NCBI GenBank assembly: GCA_944322005.1
Contig: CALUNL010000002.1
Span: 248,001 to 312,000 of the forward strand
Source of the DNA: an uncultured Alistipes sp.
Lineage (GTDB): Bacteria > Bacteroidota > Bacteroidia > Bacteroidales > Rikenellaceae
Length of the DNA: 64,000 bases
Reading direction: 5' to 3'
The notes below the pieces were generated by a model. It saw only the letters and a list, made by a program, of their open reading frames with translations, was not told the DNA's origin and ran no database searches. How positions within the stretch are numbered: position 1 is the stretch's first letter; each line of letters begins with the position of its first letter. A program made the position numbers and the translations under genes. Shown here in pieces: positions 53,159 to 63,935 of this stretch.

Positions 53159-53548
53159 ATGGCAAAGAAAACAGGAACAGTTAAGAAGAAGGTCGTCAAG
53201 GTCGGCAATACCGGAATGGCATTCGTGCACTCGACCTTCAACAACGTCATCGTCACTATCACCAACGAGAGCGGCGAGGTTATCAGCTGGTCTTCGGCCG
53301 GCAAGATGGGTTTCCGCGGTTCCAAGAAGAACACTCCGTATGCAGCGCAGACGGCCGCAGCCGATTGCGCGAAGGTTGCTTACGACATGGGATTGCGTAA
53401 GGTTAAGGTTTATGTGAAGGGTCCGGGCCAGGGCCGTGAGAGCGCAGTGCGCACGATCCACGGAGCGGGCATCGAGGTCACCGAGATAATCGACGTGACT
53501 CCGCTTCCACATAACGGCTGCCGTGCTCCGAATCGCCGTCGCGTATAA
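53159..53548 (+). CDS. rpsK: 30S ribosomal protein S11
   Basis: A 129-residue platform protein near the Shine-Dalgarno helix. ASTFNNTIVT-type sequence ([21 protein letters not shown]) and [28 protein letters not shown] are diagnostic. A 65-base spacer with no clear signal separates it from rpsD. Confidence 0.98.
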   Translation: MAKKTGTVKKKVVKVGNTGMAFVHSTFNNVIVTITNESGEVISWSSAGKMGFRGSKKNTPYAAQTAAADCAKVAYDMGLRKVKVYVKGPGQGRESAVRTIHGAGIEVTEIIDVTPLPHNGCRAPNRRRV

Positions 53549-53613
53549 TTCTCGGCACGATTTCGGAATGTACAACGGTTGATTTTACAAATTCAGATTA
53601 AAAAGTTACAACA

Positions 53614-54222
53614 ATGGGAAGATACATAGGACCAAAGACAAAGATCGCCAGAAAATTCGGCGAGGCTATTTACGGCGCTGACAAGAGTCTCGACAGGAGA
53701 AACTTTCCGCCGGGACAGCACGGTCTTGCCCGCAAGCGTAAGAAGACTTCCGAGTACGGAGCACAGCTTTCGGAGAAGCAGAAGGCAAAGTACACGTACG
53801 GACTTCTCGAGAAGCAGTTCTCGCGTACTTACGAGCAGGCAGCCCGCATGGGCGGTATCACGGGTGAGAACCTGCTGAAGCTGCTCGAGTGCCGTCTTGA
53901 CAATGTCGTATACCGTTTGGGTATCGCTCCGACCCGTGCCGCAGCGCGCCAGCTGGTGTCGCACCGTCACATCTGCGTCAACGGCAACGTGGTCAACATA
54001 CCGTCGTATTCGCTCAAGGAGGGTGACGTGGTATCGGTTCGCGAGAAGTCGAAGTCGCTTGAGGTGATAACCGACTCGCTCACGGGTGTAAACCACAGCC
54101 GCTACTCGTGGCTCGAGTGGGACGGAGCAACGATGAGCGGCAAGTTCCTTCAGAAGCCGGAGCGCGAAGAGATTCCGGAGAACATCAAGGAGCAGTTCAT
54201 CGTCGAGCTCTACTCTAAATAG
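53614..54222 (+). CDS. rpsD: 30S ribosomal protein S4
   Basis: The 202-residue assembly initiator binds the 5' domain of 16S rRNA. It lacks the N-terminal zinc cysteines. The S4 RNA-binding domain is [24 protein letters not shown] at about 105-130. In E. coli S4 represses the alpha operon. Confidence 0.98.
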   Translation: MGRYIGPKTKIARKFGEAIYGADKSLDRRNFPPGQHGLARKRKKTSEYGAQLSEKQKAKYTYGLLEKQFSRTYEQAARMGGITGENLLKLLECRLDNVVYRLGIAPTRAAARQLVSHRHICVNGNVVNIPSYSLKEGDVVSVREKSKSLEVITDSLTGVNHSRYSWLEWDGATMSGKFLQKPEREEIPENIKEQFIVELYSK

Positions 54223-54244
54223 TAATTAATAATACGACATAATT

Positions 54245-55237
54245 ATGGCAATATTAGCGTTTCAAAGACCCGAGAAGGTCATTATGCTCGAATCCACGGC
54301 ATCGTTCGGAAAGTTTGAATTCCGTCCGCTCGAGCCTGGTTTCGGAATGACCATCGGTAATGCTTTGCGCCGGATTCTCCTCTCCTCTCTTGAAGGATAT
54401 GCGATTACGACGGTGAAGGTTGCCGGTGTTGACCATGAGTTTGCCGCTATTCCGGGCGTGATGGAGGGAATGATAGACATTGTCCTTCAGCTCAAGCAGA
54501 TCCGCTTCATCCGCACCGTAGAGAACCAGGATTCGGAGAAGGCATCCATCAATGTGGCCGGTGTCACCGAGCTTACGGCGGGATACATCTCCAACTTCCT
54601 GACTTCGTTCAAGGTGCTCAATCCAGAGCTCGTGATATGCCACCTCGCACCGGGCACGAAGATGCAGATGACCATTACCATAGGCAAGGGTCGCGGCTAC
54701 GTTCCGGCAGAGGAGAACACTCCGGAGAACTGCGAGTTCGGCACCCTTCCAATCGACTCGATCCATACCCCTATCAAGAACGTCAAGTACTCGATAGAGA
54801 ACTACCGTGTCGAGCAGAAGACCGACTACGAGAAGCTGAACATCGAGATCACCACCGACGGTTCCATCAAGCCGAAGGAGGCACTGAAGGAGGCTGCCAA
54901 GATCCTTATCCAGCACTTCATGCTCTTCTCCGACGAGAAGATGACCATCAATCTCGACGACAACAATGCCGAGAACGACCTCAACGAGCCGGAACTGCAC
55001 ATGCGCCAGTTGTTGAAGACCAAGCTTGTGGACAAGGACCTGAGCGTCCGCGCCCTCAACTGCCTCAAGGCAGCCGACGTCGAGACCATCGGCGACCTGG
55101 TCAAGCTCAACCGCAACGACCTGCTCAAATTCCGCAACTTCGGCAAGAAGTCGCTCACGGAGCTCGACGCACTCCTTGCGTCGCTTGACCTGAAATTCGG
55201 AATGGACGTATCCATGTACAAACTTGATAAAGATTAA
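54245..55237 (+). CDS. rpoA: RNA polymerase alpha subunit
   Basis: The 330-residue protein has the dimerisation domain (1-235, with [22 protein letters not shown]) and the C-terminal DNA- and activator-binding domain (about 255-320, [20 protein letters not shown] and [19 protein letters not shown]). Both are complete. It lies 22 bases after rpsD and three before rplQ. Confidence 0.98.
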   Translation: MAILAFQRPEKVIMLESTASFGKFEFRPLEPGFGMTIGNALRRILLSSLEGYAITTVKVAGVDHEFAAIPGVMEGMIDIVLQLKQIRFIRTVENQDSEKASINVAGVTELTAGYISNFLTSFKVLNPELVICHLAPGTKMQMTITIGKGRGYVPAEENTPENCEFGTLPIDSIHTPIKNVKYSIENYRVEQKTDYEKLNIEITTDGSIKPKEALKEAAKILIQHFMLFSDEKMTINLDDNNAENDLNEPELHMRQLLKTKLVDKDLSVRALNCLKAADVETIGDLVKLNRNDLLKFRNFGKKSLTELDALLASLDLKFGMDVSMYKLDKD

Positions 55238-55240
55238 TTT

Positions 55241-55825
55241 ATGAGACACAATAAGAACTTCAACCACCTCGGAAGACAGGCCGGACACCGCAAGGCCATG
55301 TTGTCGAACATGGCGTCGTCGCTTATCCTTCACAAGCGCATCGAGACGACTCTTGCAAAGGCAAAGGCCGTACAGCGATTCATCGAACCGCTCGTGACCC
55401 GCTCGAAGGAGGATACCACGCACTCTCGCCGTGTCGTATTCTCGTACCTCAAACAGAAGGAGGCCGTTACGGAACTCTTCCGCACCATCGCTCCGAAGAT
55501 TGCGGAGCGTCCGGGAGGCTATACCCGTATCCTCAAGACCGGATTCCGTCTCGGTGACGGAGCCGAGATGTGCATCATCGAGTTCGTGGACTTCAATGAG
55601 GCATATACGCTCGGTGTAACCCCTTCGGCAGCTGCCGTTGAGGCAAAGCCGAAGACGCGCCGTTCACGCTCGAAGAAGGCATCGACCGACGCAGTAGAGG
55701 ATGCAGCCGTAGTTGCAGAGAAGAAGGCCGCTCCGAAGGCAGCCGCTCCGAAGGCTCCGAAAGCCGTAAAGGGCACTGCTCCGAAGGCAGCCGCCAAGAA
55801 GACCAACGTCGGCAAGAAGATGTAA
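55241..55825 (+). CDS. rplQ: 50S ribosomal protein L17 with long Ala/Lys/Pro tail
   Basis: The first 125 or so residues are a normal L17 ([20 protein letters not shown], then [21 protein letters not shown]). Residues 128-194 form an Ala/Lys/Pro-rich, probably disordered tail with repeated APKA units. L17 contacts the tunnel exit, so the tail may reach the surface there. It is the last gene of the cluster, ending at a strong terminator. Confidence 0.96.
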   Translation: MRHNKNFNHLGRQAGHRKAMLSNMASSLILHKRIETTLAKAKAVQRFIEPLVTRSKEDTTHSRRVVFSYLKQKEAVTELFRTIAPKIAERPGGYTRILKTGFRLGDGAEMCIIEFVDFNEAYTLGVTPSAAAVEAKPKTRRSRSKKASTDAVEDAAVVAEKKAAPKAAAPKAPKAVKGTAPKAAAKKTNVGKKM

Positions 55826-55876
55826 GTCGAAGCATAGTCAGCCCTGCGGCCCGAGCCGCGGGCGTACGATGCATAA

Positions 55877-55916
55877 AAGGAAGCGACGCAGAGAAATCCG
55901 CGTCGCTTCCTTTTTT
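55877..55916 (+). terminator. Terminator of the ribosomal cluster
   Basis: A 13-bp stem (55877-55889 with 55900-55912) with a 10-base loop and six T residues. Confidence 0.9.
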
Positions 55917-55944
55917 AGTTATATGTGCGTTCTTGTGCTGGGGA

Positions 55945-56355
55945 CTATAGCGCCTGTTTCGTCAACCTCCTGTACTCCTCTCTTGTCATAATCCCTTCGC
56001 GGACCTTCTCCGGCGACTCGGCCTCCTTGTAGAATATCCAGTGTATTATGGGATGGCCGCCGTATGAGGATGAGTATGCCTGTTGAAAGGTCCAGCCTTT
56101 GTCGACCATGTAGTTTGCCGCATCAACCATGCTGTTGAACCTGATCTTCTCTCCGTTCCCGTCTACAAGTTCCTGTTTCGAGCTGAGACTGCCCGATATA
56201 TTGTAGGTGGGATCATCTCCGAGGTCGAATATAATCTTCAACCCGGCGGAAAATCCATTCTCGATTCCCTTTATTTCACAGTAGTATCGTTTGGCCTGGG
56301 CGAATGCCGGCAGGGCGGACAGTGCGAACAGCAGTATCAGTAGGCGTTTTGTCAT
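55945..56355 (-). CDS. Small secreted protein of unknown function
   Basis: With ATG 56355 this is 136 residues: a signal peptide (TKRLLILLFALSALPAFAQA, about 2-21) and a small domain reading YYCEIKGIENGFSAGLKIIFDLG near the start, then SMVDAANYMVDKGWTFQQAY and a C-terminal EEYRRLTK helix. The pattern recalls short periplasmic proteins of Bacteroidota, but I do not recognise a named family. It converges on the ribosomal cluster terminator and has no clear promoter element. Confidence 0.75.
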   Translation of the reverse strand: MTKRLLILLFALSALPAFAQAKRYYCEIKGIENGFSAGLKIIFDLGDDPTYNISGSLSSKQELVDGNGEKIRFNSMVDAANYMVDKGWTFQQAYSSSYGGHPIIHWIFYKEAESPEKVREGIMTREEYRRLTKQAL

Positions 56356-56436
56356 TATGCATGGCAGAATACGCCTGTGTGTGGAGGAATGACGTATCAT
56401 CTTAATATTGTTTGAGTTGAGTGTGTTGCGAGAAAA

Positions 56437-56465
56437 GAAAAACGGGCGGAATTTCCGCCCGTTTT
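56437..56465 (-). terminator. Terminator of the OmpA-family gene
   Basis: GGGCGGAA and TTCCGCCC form a near-perfect palindrome with flanking A and T runs. On the minus strand the stem is followed by TTTTTCTTTTC. The plus-strand side also ends in TTTT, so it may work both ways. Confidence 0.75.
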
Positions 56466-56483
56466 ATTGTCTGTGTCAGCCGT

Positions 56484-57692
56484 TTAGTAGATGACTACGA
56501 TGCGGTTGTGGCGAGGCTTGCCGAACGGGCAGTTCTGGGTTCCGCAATTGCGGTACTCCATACGCTCTGCAGGAACGCCCTTCGAGAGGAGGTATTCGTA
56601 TACCAGACGCGCACGCTTCTCGGCCAGACGGACGTTGCACGACTTGCTTCCAGTCTCAGGATCGCTGAATCCGTCGATCTTGAATACCGGCTTCTTCGAG
56701 TTCTTGATGTGCTCGGCAATGAGGTCGAGACGCTTCTTTGCGGTGTCGGTCAGTACGCCGTAGCCGTAGGAGTAGAAAATCATCTCGTCATAGTTGTCGG
56801 TCGAAACAGCCTCCTTTGCGGTTTCAGCCTGTGCCTTCTGATCCTCCACGAGCTTTGCGAGCTCCTCGGCCTGATTCTGTGCATCGGTCAGGGCCTGCTT
56901 TACAGCCTCGAGTTCAGCCTGTCTGTCGGCAGCCTGCTTCTCTGCAAGCTCCTTCTCTGCAAGCGCCTTCTGCTCTGCAGCCTTGTGCCTGTTAAGCTGC
57001 TCGAGGGCGGCCTTTGCCTGCTCCTCGGTAGCACCCGAACGCTCGAAGGTACGCTTGTTGAAGTTTACGGTAAATCCTGCCATTGCAGTCAGACCGTGGA
57101 AATGTGCCGATTTGTCGATTGCAACCGGGCGGAAACCTCCCTTGCCGAGATCATACTGTACCTGAATGTCGATGCTTACGGCATCGCATACGCGGAAACG
57201 GTTCTGCAGTCCGATGTTCGCAAGGAACTCATATGTGCGCAGATCCGGCGTATTGAGGGCACCTACGCCCAGGCCGGCTCCTGCATAGAGCACAGCATTG
57301 TAAACGCGCTGCTTGTAGCCTCCGATCCAGTTGGAGAGGTTGACCATGAAGTCCGGGTGTATGTGTATATATGACCAGTTGGCGGTTTTCTGACCCCAAC
57401 GGCCGCCTTCACCTGTAACACGAACTCCGAATATCGGGTGGAACCATTTGCCTACAGCCAGATATCCGCCGACATATACGGCATCGGCAGACTGAAGCCC
57501 GGCGCCGAGGTTGAAGGTAGGACCTACTCCGCCCTGGAGCTCCCAGTTGTCCCAGAAACCGTTGGATATGAATCCGGCCACATGTTTAGGCTTTTCGTTC
57601 TGGCATTTGTCTTGTTTTTCAGCTGCATATGCACTGACAGTAAAGAGAGCGCATATCAGTGTGCAGGAAAGAATGGATATAAACTTTTTCAT
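56484..57692 (-). CDS. OmpA-family outer-membrane protein with coiled coil
   Basis: The 402-residue protein has a signal peptide (about 1-23, ending SAYA), an N-terminal beta-barrel-like domain of about 170 residues, an Ala/Glu/Lys-rich coiled coil (about 195-265) and a C-terminal OmpA-like peptidoglycan-binding domain (FKIDGFSDPETGSKSCNVRLAEKRARLVYEYL). It should link the outer membrane to the cell wall. The coiled coil is the expected spacer. ATG 57692 is used; a TTG two codons earlier is the only extension. It is a single gene with its own terminator. Confidence 0.9.
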   Translation of the reverse strand: MKKFISILSCTLICALFTVSAYAAEKQDKCQNEKPKHVAGFISNGFWDNWELQGGVGPTFNLGAGLQSADAVYVGGYLAVGKWFHPIFGVRVTGEGGRWGQKTANWSYIHIHPDFMVNLSNWIGGYKQRVYNAVLYAGAGLGVGALNTPDLRTYEFLANIGLQNRFRVCDAVSIDIQVQYDLGKGGFRPVAIDKSAHFHGLTAMAGFTVNFNKRTFERSGATEEQAKAALEQLNRHKAAEQKALAEKELAEKQAADRQAELEAVKQALTDAQNQAEELAKLVEDQKAQAETAKEAVSTDNYDEMIFYSYGYGVLTDTAKKRLDLIAEHIKNSKKPVFKIDGFSDPETGSKSCNVRLAEKRARLVYEYLLSKGVPAERMEYRNCGTQNCPFGKPRHNRIVVIY

Positions 57693-58012
57693 AAGCAATG
57701 AAAATTAATTATTTCAGTGTGATTGAATAAATTCGGTTTGCATACTTTGCCGAAAGGTAATATATTTTTTTCAAATGTGCGAATTTTCAACGGAAAACTT
57801 TCCCGGGAGTTTGCGTTCCGGGCAGAAGGGCATTGACGATTTATAATGCTATTGCTTTCAAATATATTGCTTTTTTTGATGTATTATATATCACATGTGT
57901 TGACTTTTGTGATTTTTTTTGTGTACTTTTGCCTTCCGATGAAATATTTTTATTAATTTTACGAATACATAATTGCAAACACCATACAAAACCCCGAATA
58001 AAAAACAATTTT
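57693..58012. other. 320-bp divergent promoter region between the OmpA-family gene and the HAD gene
   Basis: AT-rich. On the plus strand it holds the HAD promoter (57924-57931). On the minus strand, TATATTTG at 57866-57859 and a near-match TACCTTTC at 57759-57752 are candidate -7 boxes for the OmpA-family gene, neither with a good -33 box. No further gene is seen. Confidence 0.5.
57900..57931 (+). promoter_or_regulatory. Promoter of the HAD phosphatase gene
   Basis: TTG at 57900-57902, 21 bases, then TACTTTTG at 57924-57931. The leader would be about 78 bases to ATG 58013, which rules out the longer frame opening at 57833. Confidence 0.6.
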
Positions 58013-58876
58013 ATGTCGAAATTTCATGAATATCGTTCGATATACTCGCACGATGAACTTATGTCGCGGTTGCGCCGCATAAAACATGTCGCTCTCGACA
58101 TGGACGGAACCATTTACATGGGAATGTCGCTTTTCCCCTTCACCAAGCCTTTCCTTTCGAAGCTCGGAGACCTCGGGGTGAACTACTCGTTCCTTACGAA
58201 CAACCCTTCGAAGTCGATTGCCGACTACCTTCACAAGCTTGAGGTGCTCGGAATAGAGGCAACCGAGGAGGAGATGTACACGACGGCGCTCGCCACGATA
58301 GACTACATAAAGAAGAACTACCCGAAGGCGCACCGGCTCTTCCTGCTCGGCACCCCGTCGATGATATCGGAGTTCGAGAAGGCCGGATTCGAATCGACGG
58401 CCGATGACCCGGACGACGTTCCGGATGTTATTGTCGCTGCATTCGACATGTCGCTGGTCTACAACCGCCTGTGCCGTGCCGCATGGTGGATATCGCAGGG
58501 TGTGCCTTATGTGGCCACCAACCCCGACCGCGTATGCCCTACGGACCAGAGGGTTGTCCTGGTCGATTGCGGATCGATATGCGCATGTCTCGAGCATGCC
58601 ACAGGCCGCAAGCCGGACATCACGCTCGGCAAGCCCGACCCGAACATGCTCTCCGGCATAGAGAGCCGTTACGGGCTCTCTTCCGACGAGATTGCCATGG
58701 TGGGAGACCGCATCTACACCGATATCGAGATGGCTCACAACGCAAATGCCTTCGGAGTCCTTGTCCTGTCGGGCGAGACGACTCTCGAGGTGGCCGATGC
58801 GGCTCCGAAACAGCCGCACCTCATCTGCGACAGCATCGAGGTGCTGGGCCGCCTTATCGAGGAGGCACACAGATAG
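58013..58876 (+). CDS. HAD-superfamily phosphatase, NagD-like (type IIA)
   Basis: This 287-residue cytoplasmic phosphatase has the nucleophile motif LDMDGTIYMG (Asp29 and Asp31), SFLTNNPSKS with the motif II residue, the C2 cap typical of NagD and phosphoglycolate phosphatases, GKPDPNML (motif III Lys) and MVGDRIYTDIEMA (motif IV). The natural substrate, a sugar phosphate or nucleotide, is not evident. It is a single gene with its own promoter and terminator. Confidence 0.92.
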   Translation: MSKFHEYRSIYSHDELMSRLRRIKHVALDMDGTIYMGMSLFPFTKPFLSKLGDLGVNYSFLTNNPSKSIADYLHKLEVLGIEATEEEMYTTALATIDYIKKNYPKAHRLFLLGTPSMISEFEKAGFESTADDPDDVPDVIVAAFDMSLVYNRLCRAAWWISQGVPYVATNPDRVCPTDQRVVLVDCGSICACLEHATGRKPDITLGKPDPNMLSGIESRYGLSSDEIAMVGDRIYTDIEMAHNANAFGVLVLSGETTLEVADAAPKQPHLICDSIEVLGRLIEEAHR

Positions 58877-58991
58877 CGCATGTTCGGCGGTCGCGCCGGC
58901 GCTGTTACGGTCGCCTCGTCATGTGCCGATATGGTTACGGTCGGCAGTGACGGGCGTCCCGTATGCCGCGGAGGACCGTCGGAATGGACGG

Positions 58992-59026
58992 ACAAGGCCG
59001 GAGGGTAACCTCCGGCCTTGTCTTTT
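58992..59026 (+). terminator. Terminator of the HAD phosphatase gene
   Basis: A perfect 13-bp stem, ACAAGGCCGGAGG with CCTCCGGCCTTGT, around a GTAA loop, followed by CTTTT. Facing prfC, it may also stop transcription from that side. Confidence 0.85.
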
Positions 59027-59071
59027 GTATATAATATATGTGTCTCCGATGCGGCACCCTGGCCGCCGAGG

Positions 59072-60655
59072 CTAAAATTCCGACGTGAAGTGGAACCTTA
59101 TGTCTGGGAACTTCTCCTGTGCCAGGGCGAGCGAGTAGCTTGTGTCGGCGAGGAATACGTCGCGACCGTGCTTGTCGGTGGCCATGTTGGCGTGCTTGCG
59201 CATCTTGAAGTCGGCCAGCTGTGCGGCGTTGTCGCTCTCTATCCAGCAGGCCTTGTGTATCGATATGGGCTCCCAGCGGCACTTTGCACCGTATTCGTGC
59301 TCGAGACGGTACTCGATGACCTCGAACTGGAGTGCTCCGACCGTGCCGATTATCTTGCGGCCGTTGAGCGATGATACGAACAGCTGCGCCACACCCTCGT
59401 CCATCAGCTGGTCGATGCCCTTTGCAAGCTGCTTGAACTTCATCGGGTCGGCGTTCTCTATGTAGCGGAACAGCTCCGGCGAGAACGACGGTATGCCGGT
59501 GAACTTGAGCTTTTCGCCCTCGGTGAAGGTGTCGCCTATCTTGAAGTTGCCCGAGTCGTGCAGGCCGACGATGTCGCCCGGATAGGCCGTGTCGATTACC
59601 GACTTCTTCTCGGCCATGAAGGCCGTCGGTGCCGAGAATTTGAGCATCTTGCCGCTGCCCACGTGCAGGTAGTTGCGGTTGCGCTCGAACACGCCCGAGC
59701 ATATCTTCAGGAAGGCTATGCGGTCGCGGTGGTTCGGGTCCATGTTGGCGTGTATCTTGAAGATGAATCCGGTGAGCTTCGGCTCGTCCGGCATCACGGT
59801 GCGCGTCTGCGTGGTCGACGGACGCGGCGACGGGGCTATGCGTATGAAACACTCGAGCAGCTCCCTCACTCCGAAGTTGTTTATCGCCGAGCCGAAGAAT
59901 ATCGGGGCAAGGTGTCCTTTCAGGTACTCCTCGCGGTCGAACGGTTCGTATACCCCCTCGACAAGTTCGACGTCGTTGCGCAGCTGCGCGGCGAACTTCC
60001 CTCCGACGAGTTCGTCGAGCTGCGTCGAGGCTATGTCGTCGATCTCGACGGTCGAGGCGTCGGCCGTCTGCCTCTGATCCGACGTGAAGAGGTTTATGTT
60101 GTGCTCGTAGAGGTTGTAGACCCCCTTGAAGGTCTGCCCGCTCGAGATCGGGAACGCGAGCGGCCTTACGCGTATCTGCAGCTCCTTCTCGACCTCGTCC
60201 AGCAGGTCGAACGGGTCCTTGCACGGGCGGTCGAGCTTGTTGATGAATACGATTACCGGCGTGTTGCGCATGCGGCATACGTTCATCAGCTTGCGCGTCT
60301 GCGTTTCGACTCCCTTCGCACCGTCGATGACGATGATTACCGAGTCGACAGCCGTAAGTGTGCGGTACGTATCCTCGGCGAAGTCCTCGTGTCCGGGGGT
60401 GTCGAGGATGTTTATCTTGACTCCCTCGTATTCGAATCCCATTACGGAGGTGGCCACCGATATTCCTCGCTGGCGCTCGATCTCCATGAAGTCGGATGTC
60501 GCTCCGCGCTTTATCTTGTTGCTCTTGACGGCTCCGGCGACGTGTATCGCCCCTCCGAACAGAAGCAGTTTCTCGGTGAGGGTCGTCTTTCCGGCATCCG
60601 GGTGCGATATTATCGCAAATGTGCGTCTTCTCTCTATCTCTTCTCTTAGTGTCAT
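59072..60655 (-). CDS. prfC: Peptide chain release factor 3
   Basis: The 527-residue GTPase recycles RF1 and RF2 after termination. G1 is HPDAGKTTL at about 18-26, G3 [16 protein letters not shown] and G4 [23 protein letters not shown] and the C-terminal domain fit RF3 rather than EF-G. The ATG overlaps the nadB stop as ATGA, so translation is coupled to nadB although the two functions are unrelated. Confidence 0.96.
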   Translation of the reverse strand: MTLREEIERRRTFAIISHPDAGKTTLTEKLLLFGGAIHVAGAVKSNKIKRGATSDFMEIERQRGISVATSVMGFEYEGVKINILDTPGHEDFAEDTYRTLTAVDSVIIVIDGAKGVETQTRKLMNVCRMRNTPVIVFINKLDRPCKDPFDLLDEVEKELQIRVRPLAFPISSGQTFKGVYNLYEHNINLFTSDQRQTADASTVEIDDIASTQLDELVGGKFAAQLRNDVELVEGVYEPFDREEYLKGHLAPIFFGSAINNFGVRELLECFIRIAPSPRPSTTQTRTVMPDEPKLTGFIFKIHANMDPNHRDRIAFLKICSGVFERNRNYLHVGSGKMLKFSAPTAFMAEKKSVIDTAYPGDIVGLHDSGNFKIGDTFTEGEKLKFTGIPSFSPELFRYIENADPMKFKQLAKGIDQLMDEGVAQLFVSSLNGRKIIGTVGALQFEVIEYRLEHEYGAKCRWEPISIHKACWIESDNAAQLADFKMRKHANMATDKHGRDVFLADTSYSLALAQEKFPDIRFHFTSEF

Positions 60656-62238
60656 TCGGCTGTCTCCGTTTTGCCGCTGTCGGCCACCGGCGGATAGTCA
60701 ATAGTATAGTGGAGTCCCACCGACTCCTTGCATTCGCGCGCCTGCTTGATGGTAAGGTACGCAACGGCAATCATGTTGCGCAGCTCGCACAGTTCGCGGT
60801 TCGGCCTGGTGCGGTTGTAGAGACCTTCGGTCTCCTGCCATATCACTGCCAGGCGCTTCATGGCGCGGTCCAGGCGCAGGTTCGAGCGTACGATACCCAC
60901 ATAGTTGGACATTATGCTCTGAAGCTCCTTGCGGCTCTGGAGCACGAGCACCATCTCCTCGGCTTCGGCCGTGCCCTCGAAATCCCAGTCCGGGATGCCC
61001 TCCTGGAATCCCACCTTGTCGATGTACTGTGCTGCATGGCGTGCGGCGCGGTCCGAATATACGAAGGCCTCGGATAGGGAGTTCGATGCCAGACGGTTGG
61101 CTCCGTGCAGTCCCGTGCAGGAGCTTTCGCCCAGCACGTAGAGCCGCTTGATGGAGCTCTCGCCGTTGAGGTCCACCGTGACTCCGCCGCAGCAGTAGTG
61201 CGCCGCCGGGCATACAGGAATCATATCCTTGGTTATGTCGATGCCTATCGAGAGGCACTTCTCGTAGATGTTCGGGAAGTGGTGCCGAGTCTGTTCCGCC
61301 GGCATGTGGGTCACGTCGAGGTAGACGAACTCCTCGCCGCGGATCTTCAGCTCATGGTCGATGGATCGGGCCACCACGTCGCGCGGTGCGAGCGAGCGCA
61401 TCGGGTGGTACTTGTCCATGAACTCCTGTCCGTTCTGCAGCCGCAGCACGCCGCCGTATCCGCGCATCGCCTCCGTGATGAGGAACGACGGACGCTCGCC
61501 CGGATGGTAGAGCGAGGTGGGATGGAACTGTATGAACTGCATGTTCTTGGTGAAGGCCTTGGCTCGGTGGCACATGGCTATGCCGTCGCCCGTGGCCACG
61601 ACCGGGTTGGTGGTCGTGTTGTAGATGTTTCCGCAACCGCCGGCCGCCACGACCGTGAACTTGGCGAGGATGGTTATTATCTCGTCGGTGTCGGTGTTGA
61701 GGACGTATGCACCGAAACATGCGAGCCCGCGGGTGTGCCGCGTTACGATCTCGCCCAGATGGTGCTGCGTGAGCAGGTCTATGGCGAAGTGGTGCTCGAG
61801 GACCGTGATGTTCGGGTTCGTGCGCACCTGCTCGATGAGGGCGCGCTCGATTTCGGCTCCGGTGAGGTCGTTGTGGTGGAGTATGCGGTGCTCGGAGTGT
61901 CCGCCCTCGCGGTGCAGGTCGAACCGCCCGTCGGGCGTGCGGTCGAAGTTGACTCCCCACTCTATGAGGTCCTTTGCCGCCTCCGGGGCGCTGCGTACGA
62001 CCATCTCCACGGCCGCCATGTCACACCGTCCGGCTCCGCAGACCACGGTGTCGTGTATGTGTTTCTCGAAGGTGTCGGGCGGATAGGTCACGGAACATAT
62101 TCCTCCCTGTGCATAGTTGGTGTTGCACTCGGCGAGTTCCCCCTTTGTGACGAGTGTCACATGCCCTGTCTTTGAGGCCCGGAGCGCAAAGCTCAATCCT
62201 GCCGCTCCCGAACCGATTACCAGAAAATCAGTTTTCAT
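60652..62238 (-). CDS. nadB: L-aspartate oxidase
   Basis: This 528-residue flavoprotein oxidises aspartate to iminoaspartate, the first step of de novo NAD synthesis. FAD loop GSGAAG at about 9-14, then [12 protein letters not shown] near 39-50, [16 protein letters not shown] and the succinate-dehydrogenase-like core are present. ATG 62238 is the family start; the frame open further upstream is antisense to pckA. No nadA or nadC is adjacent. It lies downstream of the pckA terminator with its own promoter. Confidence 0.95.
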   Translation of the reverse strand: MKTDFLVIGSGAAGLSFALRASKTGHVTLVTKGELAECNTNYAQGGICSVTYPPDTFEKHIHDTVVCGAGRCDMAAVEMVVRSAPEAAKDLIEWGVNFDRTPDGRFDLHREGGHSEHRILHHNDLTGAEIERALIEQVRTNPNITVLEHHFAIDLLTQHHLGEIVTRHTRGLACFGAYVLNTDTDEIITILAKFTVVAAGGCGNIYNTTTNPVVATGDGIAMCHRAKAFTKNMQFIQFHPTSLYHPGERPSFLITEAMRGYGGVLRLQNGQEFMDKYHPMRSLAPRDVVARSIDHELKIRGEEFVYLDVTHMPAEQTRHHFPNIYEKCLSIGIDITKDMIPVCPAAHYCCGGVTVDLNGESSIKRLYVLGESSCTGLHGANRLASNSLSEAFVYSDRAARHAAQYIDKVGFQEGIPDWDFEGTAEAEEMVLVLQSRKELQSIMSNYVGIVRSNLRLDRAMKRLAVIWQETEGLYNRTRPNRELCELRNMIAVAYLTIKQARECKESVGLHYTIDYPPVADSGKTETAE

Positions 62239-62262
62239 TCCCGATAAGTCTAAAATCCTGTG

Positions 62263-62270
62263 CAAAGATA
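62263..62270 (-). promoter_or_regulatory. -7 promoter element of nadB-prfC
   Basis: TATCTTTG on the minus strand; its first T is also the last base of the pckA terminator's U tract. The leader would be about 21 bases. No -33 box is visible, because that position falls in the terminator stem. Confidence 0.6.
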
Positions 62271-62303
62271 AAAAAAAACGGCGGGAGTTCGCACTCCGCG
62301 CCG
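62271..62303 (-). terminator. Terminator of pckA
   Basis: On the minus strand CGGCGCGGAGT (62303-62293) pairs with ACTCCCGCCG (62288-62279) with one bulge, followed by nine T residues. Confidence 0.85.
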
Positions 62304-62327
62304 TTTTTTCGTATTGAGTATCGGTTA

Positions 62328-63935
62328 TTACAACTTCGGACCTGCAGCCACGAGAGCCTTGCCGGCCTCGTTGGTGGTGTACTTGCCGAAGTTCTTGATG
62401 AAGCGTCCGGCCAGATCCTCTGCCTTCTTCGTCCACTCTGCCGGATCGGCATAGGTGTCGCGAGGGTCGAGAATCTTAGGGTCTACGCCCGGCAGCTCGG
62501 TCGGAACCTCGAAGTTGAAGATAGGAATATGCTTCGTAGGCGCCGTCTTGATGGAGCCGTCGAGGATTGCATCGATGATGCCGCGGGTGTCGCGGATGGA
62601 GATACGCTTGCCGGTCCCGTTCCAGCCGGTGTTGACCAGATAAGCCTTGGCTCCGCTCTTCTCCATGCGCTTTACGAGCTCCTCCGCATACTTGGTAGGG
62701 TGCAGCTCGAGGAATGCCTGGCCGAAGCATGCCGAGAAGGTCGGGGTCGGCTCGGTGATGCCGCGCTCGGTACCTGCCAGCTTGGCGGTGAATCCGCTGA
62801 GGAAGTAGTACTTCGTCTGCTCCGGAGTCAGGATCGATACCGGAGGCAGTACGCCGAATGCATCGGCCGAAAGGAATATCACGTTCTTTGCGGCAGGTGA
62901 AGCCGATACCGGCTTCACGATGTTGTTGATGTGGTAGATAGGGTACGAAACACGGGTGTTCTCCGTAACGCTCTTGTCGTCGAAATCGATCTTGCCGTTC
63001 TCGTCAACAGTAACGTTCTCGAGCAGAGCGTCGCGCTTGATGGCGTTGTAGATATCCGGCTCCGACTCCTTGTCGAGCTTGATAACCTTTGCGTAGCAGC
63101 CGCCCTCGAAGTTGAAGATGCCGTTGTCATCCCATCCGTGCTCGTCGTCGCCGATAAGCTCGCGCTTAGGGTCGGTCGAAAGGGTGGTCTTGCCGGTTCC
63201 GGACAGACCGAAGAAGATAGCGGTCTCTCCGGCTGCGTTGGTGTTGGCCGAGCAGTGCATCGAAGCGATGCCCTTGAGCGGAAGGTAGTAGTTCATCATC
63301 GAGAACATACCCTTCTTCATCTCGCCGCCGTACCAGGTGTTGATGATGACCTGCTCGCGCGAGGTGATGTTGAACACCACGGCCGTCTCGGAGTTCAGAC
63401 CGAGTTCCTTGTAGTTCTCGACCTTGGCCTTCGAAGCGTTGTAAACCACAAAATCAGGCTCGAAGTCCTTGAGCTCCTCTTCGGACGGACGGATGAACAT
63501 GTTCTTTACGAAGTGTGCCTGCCATGCAACCTCCATGATGAAACGTACGGCCATGCGGGTGTCCTTGTTGGTTCCGCAGAAGCCGTCGACAACGAACAGC
63601 CTCTTGCCGGAGAGCTCCTTCTGTGCAATCTCCTTTACGGCTGCCCATGTCTTCTCGGATGCAGGCTTGTTGTCGTTCTTGTACTCGTCGGAGGTCCACC
63701 AGATGGTGTTCTTCGAGTTCTCGTCCATGACGATGAACTTGTCCTTCGGCGAACGGCCGGTGTATACGCCGGTCATAACGTTTACGGCGCCCAGCTCGGT
63801 TACCACGCCCTTCTCGTAGCCGGTGAGTCCCGGCTTGGTCTCCTCCTCGAACAGCTGCTCGTAGGATGGATTGTACACTACCTCGGTGGTTCCGGTGATG
63901 CCGTACTTCAGCAGATCTTCTTTCTTGAATGCCAT
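62328..63935 (-). CDS. pckA: Phosphoenolpyruvate carboxykinase (ATP)
   Basis: The 535-residue enzyme interconverts oxaloacetate and PEP with ATP or ADP; in gut Bacteroidota it often runs toward oxaloacetate on the route to succinate. The P-loop GLSGTGKT is at about 243-250, followed by LIGDDEHGW with the metal-binding Asp residues; RSPKDKF near 61-67 binds substrate. Length and motifs are those of the ATP form. No TAnnTTTG box is seen between the start and the window edge. Confidence 0.97.
   Translation of the reverse strand: MAFKKEDLLKYGITGTTEVVYNPSYEQLFEEETKPGLTGYEKGVVTELGAVNVMTGVYTGRSPKDKFIVMDENSKNTIWWTSDEYKNDNKPASEKTWAAVKEIAQKELSGKRLFVVDGFCGTNKDTRMAVRFIMEVAWQAHFVKNMFIRPSEEELKDFEPDFVVYNASKAKVENYKELGLNSETAVVFNITSREQVIINTWYGGEMKKGMFSMMNYYLPLKGIASMHCSANTNAAGETAIFFGLSGTGKTTLSTDPKRELIGDDEHGWDDNGIFNFEGGCYAKVIKLDKESEPDIYNAIKRDALLENVTVDENGKIDFDDKSVTENTRVSYPIYHINNIVKPVSASPAAKNVIFLSADAFGVLPPVSILTPEQTKYYFLSGFTAKLAGTERGITEPTPTFSACFGQAFLELHPTKYAEELVKRMEKSGAKAYLVNTGWNGTGKRISIRDTRGIIDAILDGSIKTAPTKHIPIFNFEVPTELPGVDPKILDPRDTYADPAEWTKKAEDLAGRFIKNFGKYTTNEAGKALVAAGPKL

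Noticed and set aside
57833-58012. N-terminal extension of the HAD phosphatase
   Set aside because: It begins before the promoter element at 57924-57931 and would add a Cys/Phe-rich stretch unlike the family.
62239-62436. N-terminal extension of NadB
   Set aside because: It overlaps the pckA terminator and coding end antisense; the true start [11 protein letters not shown] directly precedes the FAD loop.
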